64,000 nt of DNA, from contig CAKNEZ010000012.1 of assembly GCA_930367205.1 (NCBI GenBank), forward strand, positions 62,001 to 126,000, in the 5' to 3' direction. This document shows positions 53,421 to 63,152 of the stretch, in pieces; the first letter of the stretch is position 1, and every line of letters begins with the position of its first letter. A program made the position numbers and the translations under genes. Below the pieces are notes generated by a model that was not told the origin of the DNA, did no database searches, and saw only the letters and a list, made by a program, of their open reading frames with translations. The DNA comes from Acanthosoma haemorrhoidale (lineage: Eukaryota > Arthropoda > Insecta > Hemiptera > Acanthosomatidae).

Positions 53421-55616
53421 CTAAGATAGTACTTGTAAACTGTAATGATTGTACGGCAAAGATGTAATTAAATCTTCAAGAAAGAATCTTTTATCATCAT
53501 TGCTCGATAGTGCTTTTTTATTTATTTGTACTGAGGTTACTAAATGAGTTTTAGAACGAATCAAATTCATCGGAACTCTGAGAACAGATTTATCATGCTC
53601 TTCATTTTTGTTAATTTGATCACAAAATAAAATATTTTTATAAGATTCGTGATTTATAAATTTTTTTAGGGAATGTTTGGAAACCCCTTTAGCCCTTTTT
53701 ATTTCATTAAGAGTTGAAGATCTCTCATCTACATATTTGAAAGAATACATTTTGGGTCTTAAGGCGATAAATTCTGTGATTATTTGTCCGTTACATTCGT
53801 CTTTAAAGGCTCCAAGTTTATTCTTGTTTGTCTCAGAGTAGCATGCGTGGTTTTTAGGATAGTTCGAAGTGTCGAAATAATGAAGCATACTTTTCATATC
53901 TTTATAAAAATCTTCAGTTTTTATGTGATATATAAGAGAATCTGTATCTGTGTATAATAGTTGTAAATTTTTATCGTATTTTTTAAGCATTACGTTATAG
54001 TGAAAATCGTAAATAAATGTTTTTGAAATATCTAAAATAGACATACCGACATAAATTGGTTTATTGAAAAATAATTTGGTTTTGGCCATATGAACGGCGA
54101 CTAAATTTTCATTTATTATCGTGGAGTCTAAAAAATTGGGTTTAGCTACAAGTTTTCTTAATTTATTCCTATCGCTGACTAATTGAATGTTTATTCGATT
54201 TCTGATATTTTCCATAGTTTTTCCAAAGACAGCATTACACATTAATTTGTAAAAATCTTTTTCGAAAGGATTTTTTGCTCCCCTTCGTAAATTTGTATTG
54301 AAGGAAATGTACTTTTCCAACCATTTTGATTGTTGAAATCGTAACACTCGGTGCACCTTTTCTATTTGAATTCCGTTTTCTAACGCTTGCTTTAAAGTGA
54401 GATAATGAATTACATATCTTTTTCTATCCCCTAAGTGTGGAATTAGTTTCTTATGTTCTGATTGACTAGTGGGGGGAGTAATAACGTCTGGAAGAAAAGG
54501 CAAATCACAATGTACATCGTGACAATGTTTAGGATAAGTAAGGTCCACCTCTAATATGTATCCTATGTCATCAGTCTCTGCCAAACTCATAATGATGTCC
54601 CGATTCATTGTGTCAGGTCTAGGAAACCATTCGATGTTTCCATACGGTAGAGGCATCGACATTGCAGTGGCATATAATCCGTTAGCGTCAAGATATTCTA
54701 TATATGATGTAGATTTATTCGAATCGAAAGCTGCTCCTCCATCACCTTTCATATATTTATTGTTAGCTTGAGCAAACTTTCTAGTCACTTGACAAAGACC
54801 TCCGCGAATCCCTCTTTCAATAAATAAAATTTGATCATAATCGGTAAGTAATTGTAATCGGATTCCGGTAAACTTTAACATGATATCCCAAGCCATACCA
54901 GGTGTAGTGAAAAAATGTGCTGGATCTATTGAATAATTTTCTAAAGTTATGTCTCGGAAAGCTTCAAAACAATCGCATAAAAGTAATACATCAATTTTTA
55001 AATAGAGATCACTGTAATCACCCAACGTTGAACACTGAAATTGCTTCCAAACCCTTTGCGCGTGCTCATATTCATCGTCCGTTATATTACTACCAATTAA
55101 TGTATTGTAAAAGTCTTTTTTATTAGGAAGGGATTTTTCATCGAGTTTATCCCAATCATCGACGAATTCATACGGAAATACGCCTTTTCGTTTAACCAAA
55201 TGGATTAAGGAAGATGGAAAATGTTGCGAAATTGTTGTAAATTTGGAATCTGGTAGATTAGACACCATTACAGCTAAACTTCTATCTATAAAGCGATAAC
55301 TATCGATGAAACGAAATTTTAATCCTAATATATTTTTCGTGAAAGAAATATATTTTTCTTGAGTATTGGGGATGACAGTAATATCACCAGACGTTTCACC
55401 CAATAAGCGAATGATAAAGTGAGCATCGTATGAAGATAAATTATGAAATAAAACGGGGACAAATAGTTTTTTTCTTTGCTCTTGTAACCAGCTTGAGTAA
55501 TTATTACTAGCTGTGGTGGGGGTAGAGTTATTGCACTTAAATGATTGTTTTTCGTAATATTTTAAAATTTTTAAAGAAAACGATTCTAATGTTTTTATAA
55601 AATGGGATCCGACGTC
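53421..55616 (-). CDS. PolB copy 2, C-terminal part (exonuclease II to polymerase domain)
   Basis: The 3' portion of a protein-primed family B DNA polymerase, 731 codons from the gypsy insertion to TAA. Exonuclease motifs: HNLSSYDAHFIIRLLG (Exo II) and YSDLYLKIDVLLLCDCFEAF (Exo III region). Polymerase motifs: A (YLDANGLYATAMSMPLPYG), B (KLMCNAVFGKTMEN) and C (YTDTDSLIYH), all with their catalytic aspartates. There are no internal stops. Compared with copy 1, the zinc-binding block CxxC...HCHIT...AAHNSCNL before Exo II is missing and is replaced by a Ser/Thr/Asn-rich stretch. The frame is continuous across the gypsy site with 59968-61590, so the element was recently intact. The nominal start in the LTR is an artefact. 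Confidence 0.93.
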   Translation of the reverse strand, partial: DVGSHFIKTLESFSLKILKYYEKQSFKCNNSTPTTASNNYSSWLQEQRKKLFVPVLFHNLSSYDAHFIIRLLGETSGDITVIPNTQEKYISFTKNILGLKFRFIDSYRFIDRSLAVMVSNLPDSKFTTISQHFPSSLIHLVKRKGVFPYEFVDDWDKLDEKSLPNKKDFYNTLIGSNITDDEYEHAQRVWKQFQCSTLGDYSDLYLKIDVLLLCDCFEAFRDITLENYSIDPAHFFTTPGMAWDIMLKFTGIRLQLLTDYDQILFIERGIRGGLCQVTRKFAQANNKYMKGDGGAAFDSNKSTSYIEYLDANGLYATAMSMPLPYGNIEWFPRPDTMNRDIIMSLAETDDIGYILEVDLTYPKHCHDVHCDLPFLPDVITPPTSQSEHKKLIPHLGDRKRYVIHYLTLKQALENGIQIEKVHRVLRFQQSKWLEKYISFNTNLRRGAKNPFEKDFYKLMCNAVFGKTMENIRNRINIQLVSDRNKLRKLVAKPNFLDSTIINENLVAVHMAKTKLFFNKPIYVGMSILDISKTFIYDFHYNVMLKKYDKNLQLLYTDTDSLIYHIKTEDFYKDMKSMLHYFDTSNYPKNHACYSETNKNKLGAFKDECNGQIITEFIALRPKMYSFKYVDERSSTLNEIKRAKGVSKHSLKKFINHESYKNILFCDQINKNEEHDKSVLRVPMNLIRSKTHLVTSVQINKKALSSNDDKRFFLEDLITSLPYNHYSLQVLS

Positions 55617-55621
55617 TCGCC

Positions 55622-55769
55622 TGTCATATGGTTGGATTATCTCTATTAAATTAACAAAGCCGGCTGACAATATTAATCTAACCTATATAACTTGTGACCT
55701 AGATGTACTTATTTTATGGTTAATAAATTGTTACTTATATTCAATCAACCTATGTCTTTCATTCTGACA
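55622..55769 (+). repeat. Gypsy 5' LTR
   Basis: 148 bp, TG...CA, identical to the 3' LTR by direct comparison. Its last base is the A of the gag start codon. Confidence 0.97.
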
Positions 55770-58700
55770 TGGCGCAGTCGGTAGGACATGTGAATTTGAA
55801 ACCGCCAGAACAATTTATTTTCGAAGGAAATATAGCAGAAGCATGGAAAAGGTGGTATAGAAAGTTTAATCATTACTTGTCGGCTATCGAAGCACAAGAT
55901 AAAAAAGATGAAGTAAAAGTTGGTATACTGTTGAGCGTATTAGGAGAAGATGCACAAGATAAATATGAAACCTTTAATTTAACGGCAGAAGAACAGAAGG
56001 AATACGCAATTGTAGTTAAAGCTTTTGAAGATTATTGCATACCTAAAAAAAACGAGACGGTGGCAAGATTTAATTTTTTTCAACGTAAACAGAGAAAGGG
56101 TGAGTCATTCGGTGATTTCATTACAGATTTGAAAAAGTTAAGTGTTGATTGTGCATTTGAAACATTGAAGGATAGCCTTATAAAAGATCAAATTGTAAGT
56201 GGTATACAGGATGAACAAGTGAAAGATAGATTGTTGCGGGAAGATGATCTAACACTAGATAAATGTACTAATTTATGCAAAGTGGCGGAGTTAGCAAAAC
56301 AAAGAATAGAGACGTTACGAGGTACAGAAGAAGAGGAAATAAATATAATACAGCAAAGGAGCAGAACCAAAGCAGCGACGAGTAATCTGAGAGTGAGTAC
56401 GCAGCCGTGGACGTCGAAACCATGTACCAGCGATAGCAGCAAGACATCACTGCAACAAGAGCAGCAATATGGAAGCCAGCAGCGATTGAGGTGCAATAAA
56501 TGCGGCAACGTCCATGGGTATAGAAATTGCCCAGCCTACGGTAAAATTTGTATTAAATGTAATAGGATAAATCATTTTGCAAAAATGTGTAGAATAACTC
56601 GAAATATAAATAATGTAAGTATGATTGAGGGAGAGGATGCTGAAATGTACACTTTAGGGAGAATTCTAAAAATAAATAATGTTCAAAAGGGTTGGGAATT
56701 ATCTATAAATATATTGGAAAGCAATACTTCACTTTCAGTCAAGCTCGATACAGGGGCGGATTGCAATGTTTTAAAAAAAAGCGACTATGAAAATTTGAAA
56801 ATTAAAGAGAAAATAAATAAAACTGATAACAAATTGGCAAATTACAGTGGTTCTGAAATACCGGTTATAGGAACTGTTATATTAGATTGTGTAATCAAGG
56901 GTAAAATAGAACCAATAAAATTTTATTTAGTAAACTGTAATAGCTCAAGCTCTGTGTTGGGATTAGATACAATTAAAAAACTGAAATTAATTACCAGAGT
57001 TGAAAATATAAATATGAATACAAATAATGGTCTCACGAAATTGCTTAGCAGATATAAAGAACTATTCGAAGGTATAGGAAAAATCTCAAAAATATATGAT
57101 TTCAAATTAAAAGAAGGATATGAAGGAAAAATTGAACCATGTCGTAGAATACCTTTTAAATTATTAGATCTTTTCAAAGAAACATTATACAGAATGAAAG
57201 ACAATAAAATTGTTACAGAGGTTAACGAACCTACTGAATTTATGAACCCAATCGTAATTACCAGCAAACCTGATAAATCATTACGTATTTGCTTAGACCC
57301 ACAGCATCTTAACACTTGTTTACTAAGAGAACATTGTCCTTTACCTACATTTGAGGAAATATCTAGTAAAATGGCGGGGGCAAAAATGTTTGCAGTGCTA
57401 GACGCATCAAATGGGTTTTGGCATTTAGAACTCACACATAGGAGTTCGTTAATGACGGCTTTTCAAACGCCATATGGTCCATTTAGATTTTTAAGAATGC
57501 CTTTCGGGGTTAGTATTGCACCAGAAGTGTTCCATAAAACTTATTCAGAGATTTTTGAAGGTATAAAAAACGTAGCTGTGTATATCGATGATATAATGAT
57601 ATGGGCAGAAAATGAAAAAGAATTATTAGAAATTTTAGAATTAGTAATGAAAAGAGCTTATGAGCATGGGATTAAATTTAATAAAAACAAATGTAAGTTT
57701 AAAGAAGAAAGAATTAAATTTTTAGGTCATTACTTCAGTAGCAAAGGGATAGAAATTGATGACGACAAAGTCAAAGCAATTAGTGAAATGGAAAGACCAA
57801 AAGATGTTAAAGCAGTAGAACGATTATTAGGATTGATAACCTACGTGGGTAAATTTGTAGAAAACTCAGCTCAGTTAACGGAACCATTGCGTAATCTAAT
57901 TAAAAAAGGTACAATTTTCAACTGGACAAGTGAACATGAAAATTGTTTTAAAAAGATAAAAATATGCTTAAGCAAAACTCCTATTCTACAATTATACGAT
58001 GTAAATAAGGAGTGCAAAATTAGTGTAGACGCTAGTAGTACCGGAGTAGGGGCAGTTCTGTTACAAAATGATTTGCCAGTAGCATATGCATCACAAGCAT
58101 TCACTGAATGTCAAAAATCGTGGGCTCAAATAGAGAAAGAATTATATGCCATAGTGTTTGGATGTGAGCGTTTCAGACAGTATGTAATCGGTAAACCTTT
58201 TGGAGTAGAATCAGATCATAAACCGCTGATCCCTATTTTAAGACGAAAGATAACTGATATACCAATGAGACTACAAAAAATGCGAATGCGGTTACAACCA
58301 TATGATATTAAAGTAACTTATACAAGTGGTAAAAATTTAATAATAGCAGATTTACTATCGAGAGCTCATTTAAAAGAAACTAAAGAGGATGGAGATTCCA
58401 GAATGTATATATTAGAACTTACGTTAGCAAGCGAGATGAGTAATCAAAAGAAACAAAAATATATAGAAGCAACAAAAAATGACATAGAATTGCAGACATT
58501 GAAAAATACAATAAAAAAAGGTTGGCCAAAAGAAATAAAAGATGTACCAAATATAGTTAAATATTATCATACTTACCATGCCGACATTTATGAATATGAT
58601 GACTTACTGTTTAAAAATAATTGTGTAATAGTACCAAACAAATTAAGAGAAGAAGTTTTGAGTAAGTTACATTATAATCATTTAGGCATTGAAAAAACAA

Positions 58701-59797
58701 AAGCTAGAGCGAGAGAAATAGTATTTTGGCCCAATATTAATAAAGATATAGAAAACAAAATAAACAACTGTAAAACATGCTTAACGTTCCAACGATCAAA
58801 TCAGAAAGAAAGTCTAATACCAACATTAATACCAGATAAAACATGGGCAACAGTAGGAGCTGATATTTTTTACATTGATAGAAAACCAAACATGTTAGTT
58901 GTGGATTATTTTTCTAAATATGTAGATGTTTTACCATTGAAGGATGAAACTAGTGTAACAGTTATAAAAGCATTAAAGTCTTGTTTTGTACACTGGGGTA
59001 TACCAGAAGAATTCAGATCAGATAATGGCCCACAATTTTCGAGTTTTCTATTTAAAACGTTTACAAGAGAATGGAAATTTAAGCATGTTACGTCGAGTCC
59101 AACATATCCACAAAGTAACGGAATGGTGGAGCGGCACATACAAACTGTGAAAAATGTAATTAGAAAAGCTCATTTTGATAAAAAAGATGTGTACTTAGCA
59201 ATACTAGAATTAAACAACACACCAATATCTAATACAATACCTTCTCCAAATGTGATAATGCAAGGTAAAAATGTGAATGGTGTTCTATATGATATACCAA
59301 AGTTTAAAAGTGAAGAAAATTCATATATAAAAGGTGAATTGTTACAAAGACAAAGGAAACAAAAAATTTTTCATGATCAACGAGCCAAAGATTTGAAAAA
59401 ATACGAAAAAGGAGAAAACGTTAGAGTTAGAAACAAACAAGGAATGTGGGATCGGGCTGTAATAATAGATAGAAACATAAACAATAGGGCTTATCAAATT
59501 AAGACAGAGGGAGGCTCCTTATTGACGCGTAATAGAATACACTTAAGAAATGATACTAGCCTACCATTCGAAATAGAAAGTAACGAATATAGACTTGATG
59601 AAAATATTAAACCACAAATTTCGGAAAATTCAAATAATAATGGTAAGGTTAATAATACAGCCGATCCAGCAGATCAGCAATTAATGAACCAAAGCCAGAG
59701 CGAAGATATCAATAATGACAATGACACATATGTAACTCGTAGTGGACGAATCAGTCGTCAGCCAGCATATCTAAAAGAAAACTATGTATTACAATAA
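55769..59797 (+). CDS. gag-pol: Gypsy Gag-Pol polyprotein, single ORF
   Basis: 1342 residues without a frameshift. Gag comes first (LKPPEQFIFEGNIAEAWKRW), with zinc knuckles CNKCGNVHGYRNC and CIKCNRINHFAKMC near residues 242-275. Then the aspartic protease (LDTGADCNVL, ~325), reverse transcriptase (LDPQHLNT, FRFLRMPFGVSIAPEVF, YIDDIMIW at ~604), RNase H (SVDASSTGVGAVLLQ, SDHKPL), the integrase HHCC zinc (HLGIEKTKARAREIVFWP to CKTC, ~970), and a catalytic core with D (GADIFYID), D (SDNGPQFSS, ~1083) and E (GMVERHIQ, ~1118), ending in a basic tail with YVTRSGRISRQPAYL. The start ATG straddles the LTR end and primer-binding site, and no other ATG precedes the conserved Gag start, so this is the likely initiation codon. 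Confidence 0.96.
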   Translation: MAQSVGHVNLKPPEQFIFEGNIAEAWKRWYRKFNHYLSAIEAQDKKDEVKVGILLSVLGEDAQDKYETFNLTAEEQKEYAIVVKAFEDYCIPKKNETVARFNFFQRKQRKGESFGDFITDLKKLSVDCAFETLKDSLIKDQIVSGIQDEQVKDRLLREDDLTLDKCTNLCKVAELAKQRIETLRGTEEEEINIIQQRSRTKAATSNLRVSTQPWTSKPCTSDSSKTSLQQEQQYGSQQRLRCNKCGNVHGYRNCPAYGKICIKCNRINHFAKMCRITRNINNVSMIEGEDAEMYTLGRILKINNVQKGWELSINILESNTSLSVKLDTGADCNVLKKSDYENLKIKEKINKTDNKLANYSGSEIPVIGTVILDCVIKGKIEPIKFYLVNCNSSSSVLGLDTIKKLKLITRVENINMNTNNGLTKLLSRYKELFEGIGKISKIYDFKLKEGYEGKIEPCRRIPFKLLDLFKETLYRMKDNKIVTEVNEPTEFMNPIVITSKPDKSLRICLDPQHLNTCLLREHCPLPTFEEISSKMAGAKMFAVLDASNGFWHLELTHRSSLMTAFQTPYGPFRFLRMPFGVSIAPEVFHKTYSEIFEGIKNVAVYIDDIMIWAENEKELLEILELVMKRAYEHGIKFNKNKCKFKEERIKFLGHYFSSKGIEIDDDKVKAISEMERPKDVKAVERLLGLITYVGKFVENSAQLTEPLRNLIKKGTIFNWTSEHENCFKKIKICLSKTPILQLYDVNKECKISVDASSTGVGAVLLQNDLPVAYASQAFTECQKSWAQIEKELYAIVFGCERFRQYVIGKPFGVESDHKPLIPILRRKITDIPMRLQKMRMRLQPYDIKVTYTSGKNLIIADLLSRAHLKETKEDGDSRMYILELTLASEMSNQKKQKYIEATKNDIELQTLKNTIKKGWPKEIKDVPNIVKYYHTYHADIYEYDDLLFKNNCVIVPNKLREEVLSKLHYNHLGIEKTKARAREIVFWPNINKDIENKINNCKTCLTFQRSNQKESLIPTLIPDKTWATVGADIFYIDRKPNMLVVDYFSKYVDVLPLKDETSVTVIKALKSCFVHWGIPEEFRSDNGPQFSSFLFKTFTREWKFKHVTSSPTYPQSNGMVERHIQTVKNVIRKAHFDKKDVYLAILELNNTPISNTIPSPNVIMQGKNVNGVLYDIPKFKSEENSYIKGELLQRQRKQKIFHDQRAKDLKKYEKGENVRVRNKQGMWDRAVIIDRNINNRAYQIKTEGGSLLTRNRIHLRNDTSLPFEIESNEYRLDENIKPQISENSNNNGKVNNTADPADQQLMNQSQSEDINNDNDTYVTRSGRISRQPAYLKENYVLQ
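55770..55787 (+). promoter_or_regulatory. tRNA primer-binding site
   Basis: TGGCGCAGTCGGTAGGAC follows the 5' LTR immediately; TGGCGC starts are typical of gypsy primer sites. I do not name the tRNA. The same bases encode the first Gag residues (AQSVGH). Confidence 0.8.
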
Positions 59798-59819
59798 AAA
59801 AAAAAAAAAAAAATGGAGA

Positions 59820-59967
59820 TGTCATATGGTTGGATTATCTCTATTAAATTAACAAAGCCGGCTGACAATATTAATCTAACCTATATAACTTGTGACCTAG
59901 ATGTACTTATTTTATGGTTAATAAATTGTTACTTATATTCAATCAACCTATGTCTTTCATTCTGACA
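59820..59967 (+). repeat. Gypsy 3' LTR
   Basis: Identical to 55622-55769. It is preceded by an A-run and TGGAGA (polypurine tract) and followed by the TCGCC target duplication. Confidence 0.97.
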
Positions 59968-61590
59968 TCGCCCCCTATAGATGTAAACTTTGTTGAAACG
60001 TAAAGAGGAATTATCATCTTCCTCTATTATTTGACAATCGGACTTAACAATTAAACCGTACGACATAAGATCATGTTTTTGATATGCCACAGTCCAGGAG
60101 TCGACGGGTGAAGGTCTATTTCCTGAAATTGGTTTAAGTATGGTTTCAAAATCACCGTAAATGACAAACTTTACTCTCGATCCTCTTTCTGGATTTTTAA
60201 ATTGTACATACGGTTCATCCGTCGGTAGTACGATTCGAACTGGGCTGTTGTTGTCGCATAGTAAGTTGTGATTTTTTAAGTGCATCTCCGCATCACCTTT
60301 TCGATTGTCGAATCTTGTGAAACATCTTTTACAGATTATATTTTTTTTTTCATGTTTATTTATCTGTTTACTAATGAGTCTAGACAATGATTTTATATAA
60401 ACATAATGATTACCATGTTTTTCTTTGTCTTTACCTTCTATAATTAACAAGTCTCTATGGTCCGCTAATACTTGTTTAGTGACTTTTAATGGATAGACCT
60501 CTGTATTATTTTCATCTAAAGCGTACAAATTGATTGAAATTTTATTAATTTTTTCAAACCGTTTTATGTCTCGTAAATTAACTGGATAATTTAAACATGA
60601 AAAATCGTATTTTGTCATTAAGTTATGATATTTCGAGATTCTTTGAGGATCTTTTGTGACAAATATAGCTAATATTGCATACATGAAACACTTATTGTCA
60701 TTATTATTAACATTTATACAACATTTTTTGTTTTTTACAGAGTTTGGTAAAACTATATAACATCCACGTGATGCTGATAATGGTGAATATTTATTAATTT
60801 TGAGTCTAAGTCCGTCTATACTACTTAAGGACCACCCGGATTTTTTTAATTGTGATTCTTCAAATTCATTGGTAAGCTTGTCGATAGTGCTAGAAATAAA
60901 CTCATCTAAATCGCTCGAAACATATAGTTCTTTGTTTCTAGTTTTAAAGGCTCTATCGCATATCTCACCGCTAACGTTTATAAACTGGGCCTCAAAAACG
61001 AAATTTACTTTAATAGTTTTAAAAGAGTTTAAATAATTATTTAAAATTTTTTTAATTTTATCCCTTAAATGCTCCATAAAGGACTTTAAATCCATGAATT
61101 CTACCTTTTTTTGTTTTGACGATCGTAAGTAATAAGAGACTATACGGTTTTCGAAAGCTGTCTCATAACTAACTACGTTTTCATCATCATCATCATCCAA
61201 AAAAGAAAAGAGTTTTAAAAGATCTTTTTTTGATGGTTCAGATGAAAAAAAATTTTTTTTTGCCTTTTTAATAATTGGTGGAGAAAGATTCTGCTCCAAT
61301 GAGCTACAACTGGGACCAGTATTTAAATTGTTGTTTTCGGCTACATCGCGTCCTTGGATGGAACTATGACAAATATCAGAAAAGGTACGTTTACCTAATT
61401 TACATATTTTTTGAGATTTTTTAAATTTACTACAATATCCTTCATGTATGTATTGATTTGACATTGTAGAAAACCCTTTTCCACATATTTTACAAATGTA
61501 ACGGGGTTGAAGTTTATGATCGATTGTTAAATGAATGTTTAAATCTCTCTTATAATCATAGCTAGAGTTACATATATTACAACAAAACAT
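59968..61590 (-). CDS. PolB copy 2, N-terminal part (zinc fingers, terminal-protein-like region, Exo I)
   Basis: 541 codons from ATG 61588-61590; the frame extends one codon pair upstream but only with TTG. Two C2H2-like zinc fingers open the protein (CCNICNSSYDYKRDLNIH, then CKICGKGFSTMSNQYIH), followed by an acidic patch (FLDDDDDENVV). A long central region (residues ~200-400) shares KKILNNYLNSFKTIKV and SRGCYIVLPNS with relatives. A CxxC/H finger (CKRCFTRFDNRKGD) follows, and Exo I (YGDFETILKPISG) lies near residue 477. It ends in frame at the gypsy target site and continues at 55616. Total gene about 1272 codons. N-terminal zinc fingers and this domain order occur in viral and transposon PolB proteins; the priming protein region is inferred, not seen. 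Confidence 0.92.
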
Positions 61591-62222
61591 TATCAAAGAT
61601 ATAAAAAAATAATTCTCTTAAAAAACAATAAATGTTTGTTAAAACTTACGCTATTTGATCGTATGACTAGTACGAAAAGGAAGGGCAGAATGAGCTGCAG
61701 AAGTGTAATGCGTATATTTATCTAGACCCGCACGACATTGTGTCAACGCCGAGGTAGGTCGCGACGGGTCAGGGACAATGATAAGATAATTTTAATGAAT
61801 ATAAAAACTTTCTATATATATTTTTAAATGTCGGATTGCAACGGGTTAGTGATAACGTTATTGCAATATGTGATTATAAGATTTGAAAGGATGCCGCCCG
61901 ACATGTAAGAAGAATGTTGTTGAGTAATTTTATCATAAAAAAGTGATTCCATTGCGTGATTTGTCTATAAATAAAAGGAGCCAGACTGTGCAGAGGAAGT
62001 CCTGTTGTGCATCAATTTAAAATCTTGTTGTTTTGAGAAGGGAGGGGGGTGTTGAATATATATATAGCTGAAAGAAACCGCATTTGTGCAAACCAGTGTT
62101 TACTTTCGAAAAGCCCATTGCTTCTACAAAACAACCGTGAGTATTATTGTTTAATATTTTTTAAAAGTTTAAAGTTTTAAAACGTCATATGGATATGAAC
62201 TTATAATAGCTTTTTTATTTAG
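61591..62222. promoter_or_regulatory. Divergent promoter region between PolB and the FLPxRY gene, with 5' UTR intron
   Basis: On the plus strand a strong TATA box (TATAAATAAAAG, 61976-61987) and a second (TATATATATA, ~62056-62066) precede the FLPxRY gene. A 5' UTR intron runs from the donor GTGAGT at 62137 to the acceptor TTTATTTAG at 62222, 86 nt, so the acceptor touches the start codon. On the minus strand, TAAATATA near 61727-61737 could serve PolB. The arrangement implies two divergent transcription units from a ~0.6-kb control region. Confidence 0.65.
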
Positions 62223-62664
62223 ATGTCTACAAATGATAAATTTCTAGCTGAAAAATTTAACCTCGCTACTGTCAAGGAATACAACCGTATTGACGAATTA
62301 CAAATAGGTCAAAAATATAGAATTTTAAGTCTAAAAAAAACTACAACCAAATACGGTCCTGCATTATTAGCAACGCTGGAAGATTGGTTCTATCATGAAG
62401 AACACGGACAGCCGTTTATTAGGGAAACGTACGTCGTTTTTTTACCTCAGCGCTACTCAAAAATTGTGACGGAAGAAGAATTAAATAGTTATAATGGTAA
62501 TTATAATTTAAAATGTAAATAAATTTTCTTTTGTTATTAAACGATCCTGTTTTTTATATTTTTTTTTTTTTTGTATAGGAAACTTTATTATGACCTACGA
62601 GGGAAGAGGACCACAAAATTCGTTTAAATTAAAATTTGAAATTATTGAAAATATATTAAAATAA
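62223..62664 (+). CDS. FLPxRY small protein, copy 2, two coding exons
   Basis: Coding exons 62223-62496 and 62579-62664 are joined across an 82-nt GT-AG intron (GTAATT...TTTGTATAG), giving 119 residues. Reading through instead yields a 99-codon ORF with an unrelated tail. Features: an N-terminal charged helix-like segment, ELQIGQKYRILSLKKT, the invariant FLPQRYSKIV, and a last exon with MTYEGRGPQNSFKLKF. The copy 1 protein at 9847-10699 aligns throughout (GELKQGEKYLITHFAKTKTE; FLPERYLH; LSYEGVIKRSHIIKF). The beta-strand-rich pattern would fit a small nucleic-acid-binding fold, but that is inference. Function unknown; it is the most conserved accompaniment of PolB here. Confidence 0.82.
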
Positions 62665-62768
62665 AAATATTAAAAAAATGTGAATTTTTTTATATTTATA
62701 ACAAATTTCCCCTTCTTCTCCTTTTAAGATGTATCATTTTTCCTCATGCATGCATTGTGTCTTTAGTC

Positions 62769-63152
62769 ATGAATGTGTTAAGAAGTCTAGAAGGTTCTCC
62801 ATATTATGAGCGTTTCCTCCTTAAATATCCTTCTATCACACTAGACCATCAAAATGTTTTAACATTTATAAATGTTCGAAACCTTATTGATAAACTATAC
62901 CATTACGTAAAGTTAATTGGAACAGATGAACAATCCAACGGACATTACATTACTTGTATGTGGAGTGATCCTGAAGCTAGAGAGGGACCTGATACGTGTT
63001 ATTGCTGTTTGATAGGATCGACTCTCTATGCTATAAAAAACCTGTTGAGCAAACTTTACTTTGAGGAAAGACATCACCACATTGATGGTGAGGAAAATAA
63101 TCAAAGTGTAAGTTATAATGATGAATCAGAGATTGATTTTCTTGAGTACTAA
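62769..63152 (+). CDS. Unrecognised PolB-element protein, 127 residues
   Basis: Starts at ATG 62769 (MNVLRSLEGSPYYERFLL), two bases after a splice-acceptor-like GTGTCTTTAG, so it may have an untranslated first exon like its neighbour. The protein has an amphipathic N-terminal half (FINVRNLIDKLYHYVKLIG), a cysteine cluster (CMWSDPEAREGPDTCYCC), and an acidic C-terminus (NDESEIDFLEY). AATAAA signals lie at about 63168. It has no homologue elsewhere in the window and no family I recognise. Compact spacing and orientation tie it to the genes on either side. Confidence 0.65.
   Translation: MNVLRSLEGSPYYERFLLKYPSITLDHQNVLTFINVRNLIDKLYHYVKLIGTDEQSNGHYITCMWSDPEAREGPDTCYCCLIGSTLYAIKNLLSKLYFEERHHHIDGEENNQSVSYNDESEIDFLEY

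Larger units (their letters stand above)
55622..59967 (+). mobile_element. Intact, very recent Ty3/gypsy retrotransposon
   Basis: Two identical 148-bp LTRs (55622-55769 and 59820-59967, TGTCATATGG...TTCTGACA) flank a single gag-pol ORF. The target duplication TCGCC occurs at 55617-55621 and 59968-59972. The primer-binding site starts right after the 5' LTR, and the polypurine tract (A-run then TGGAGA) precedes the 3' LTR. Identical LTRs and an open ORF mean a very young, potentially active copy. It interrupts the PolB gene. Confidence 0.97.

Noticed and set aside
61615..61650. GTAAGT just upstream of the PolB start as a 5' UTR intron donor
   Set aside because: The nearest AG gives an intron of only about 33-35 nt, too short compared with the 67-86 nt introns seen here.
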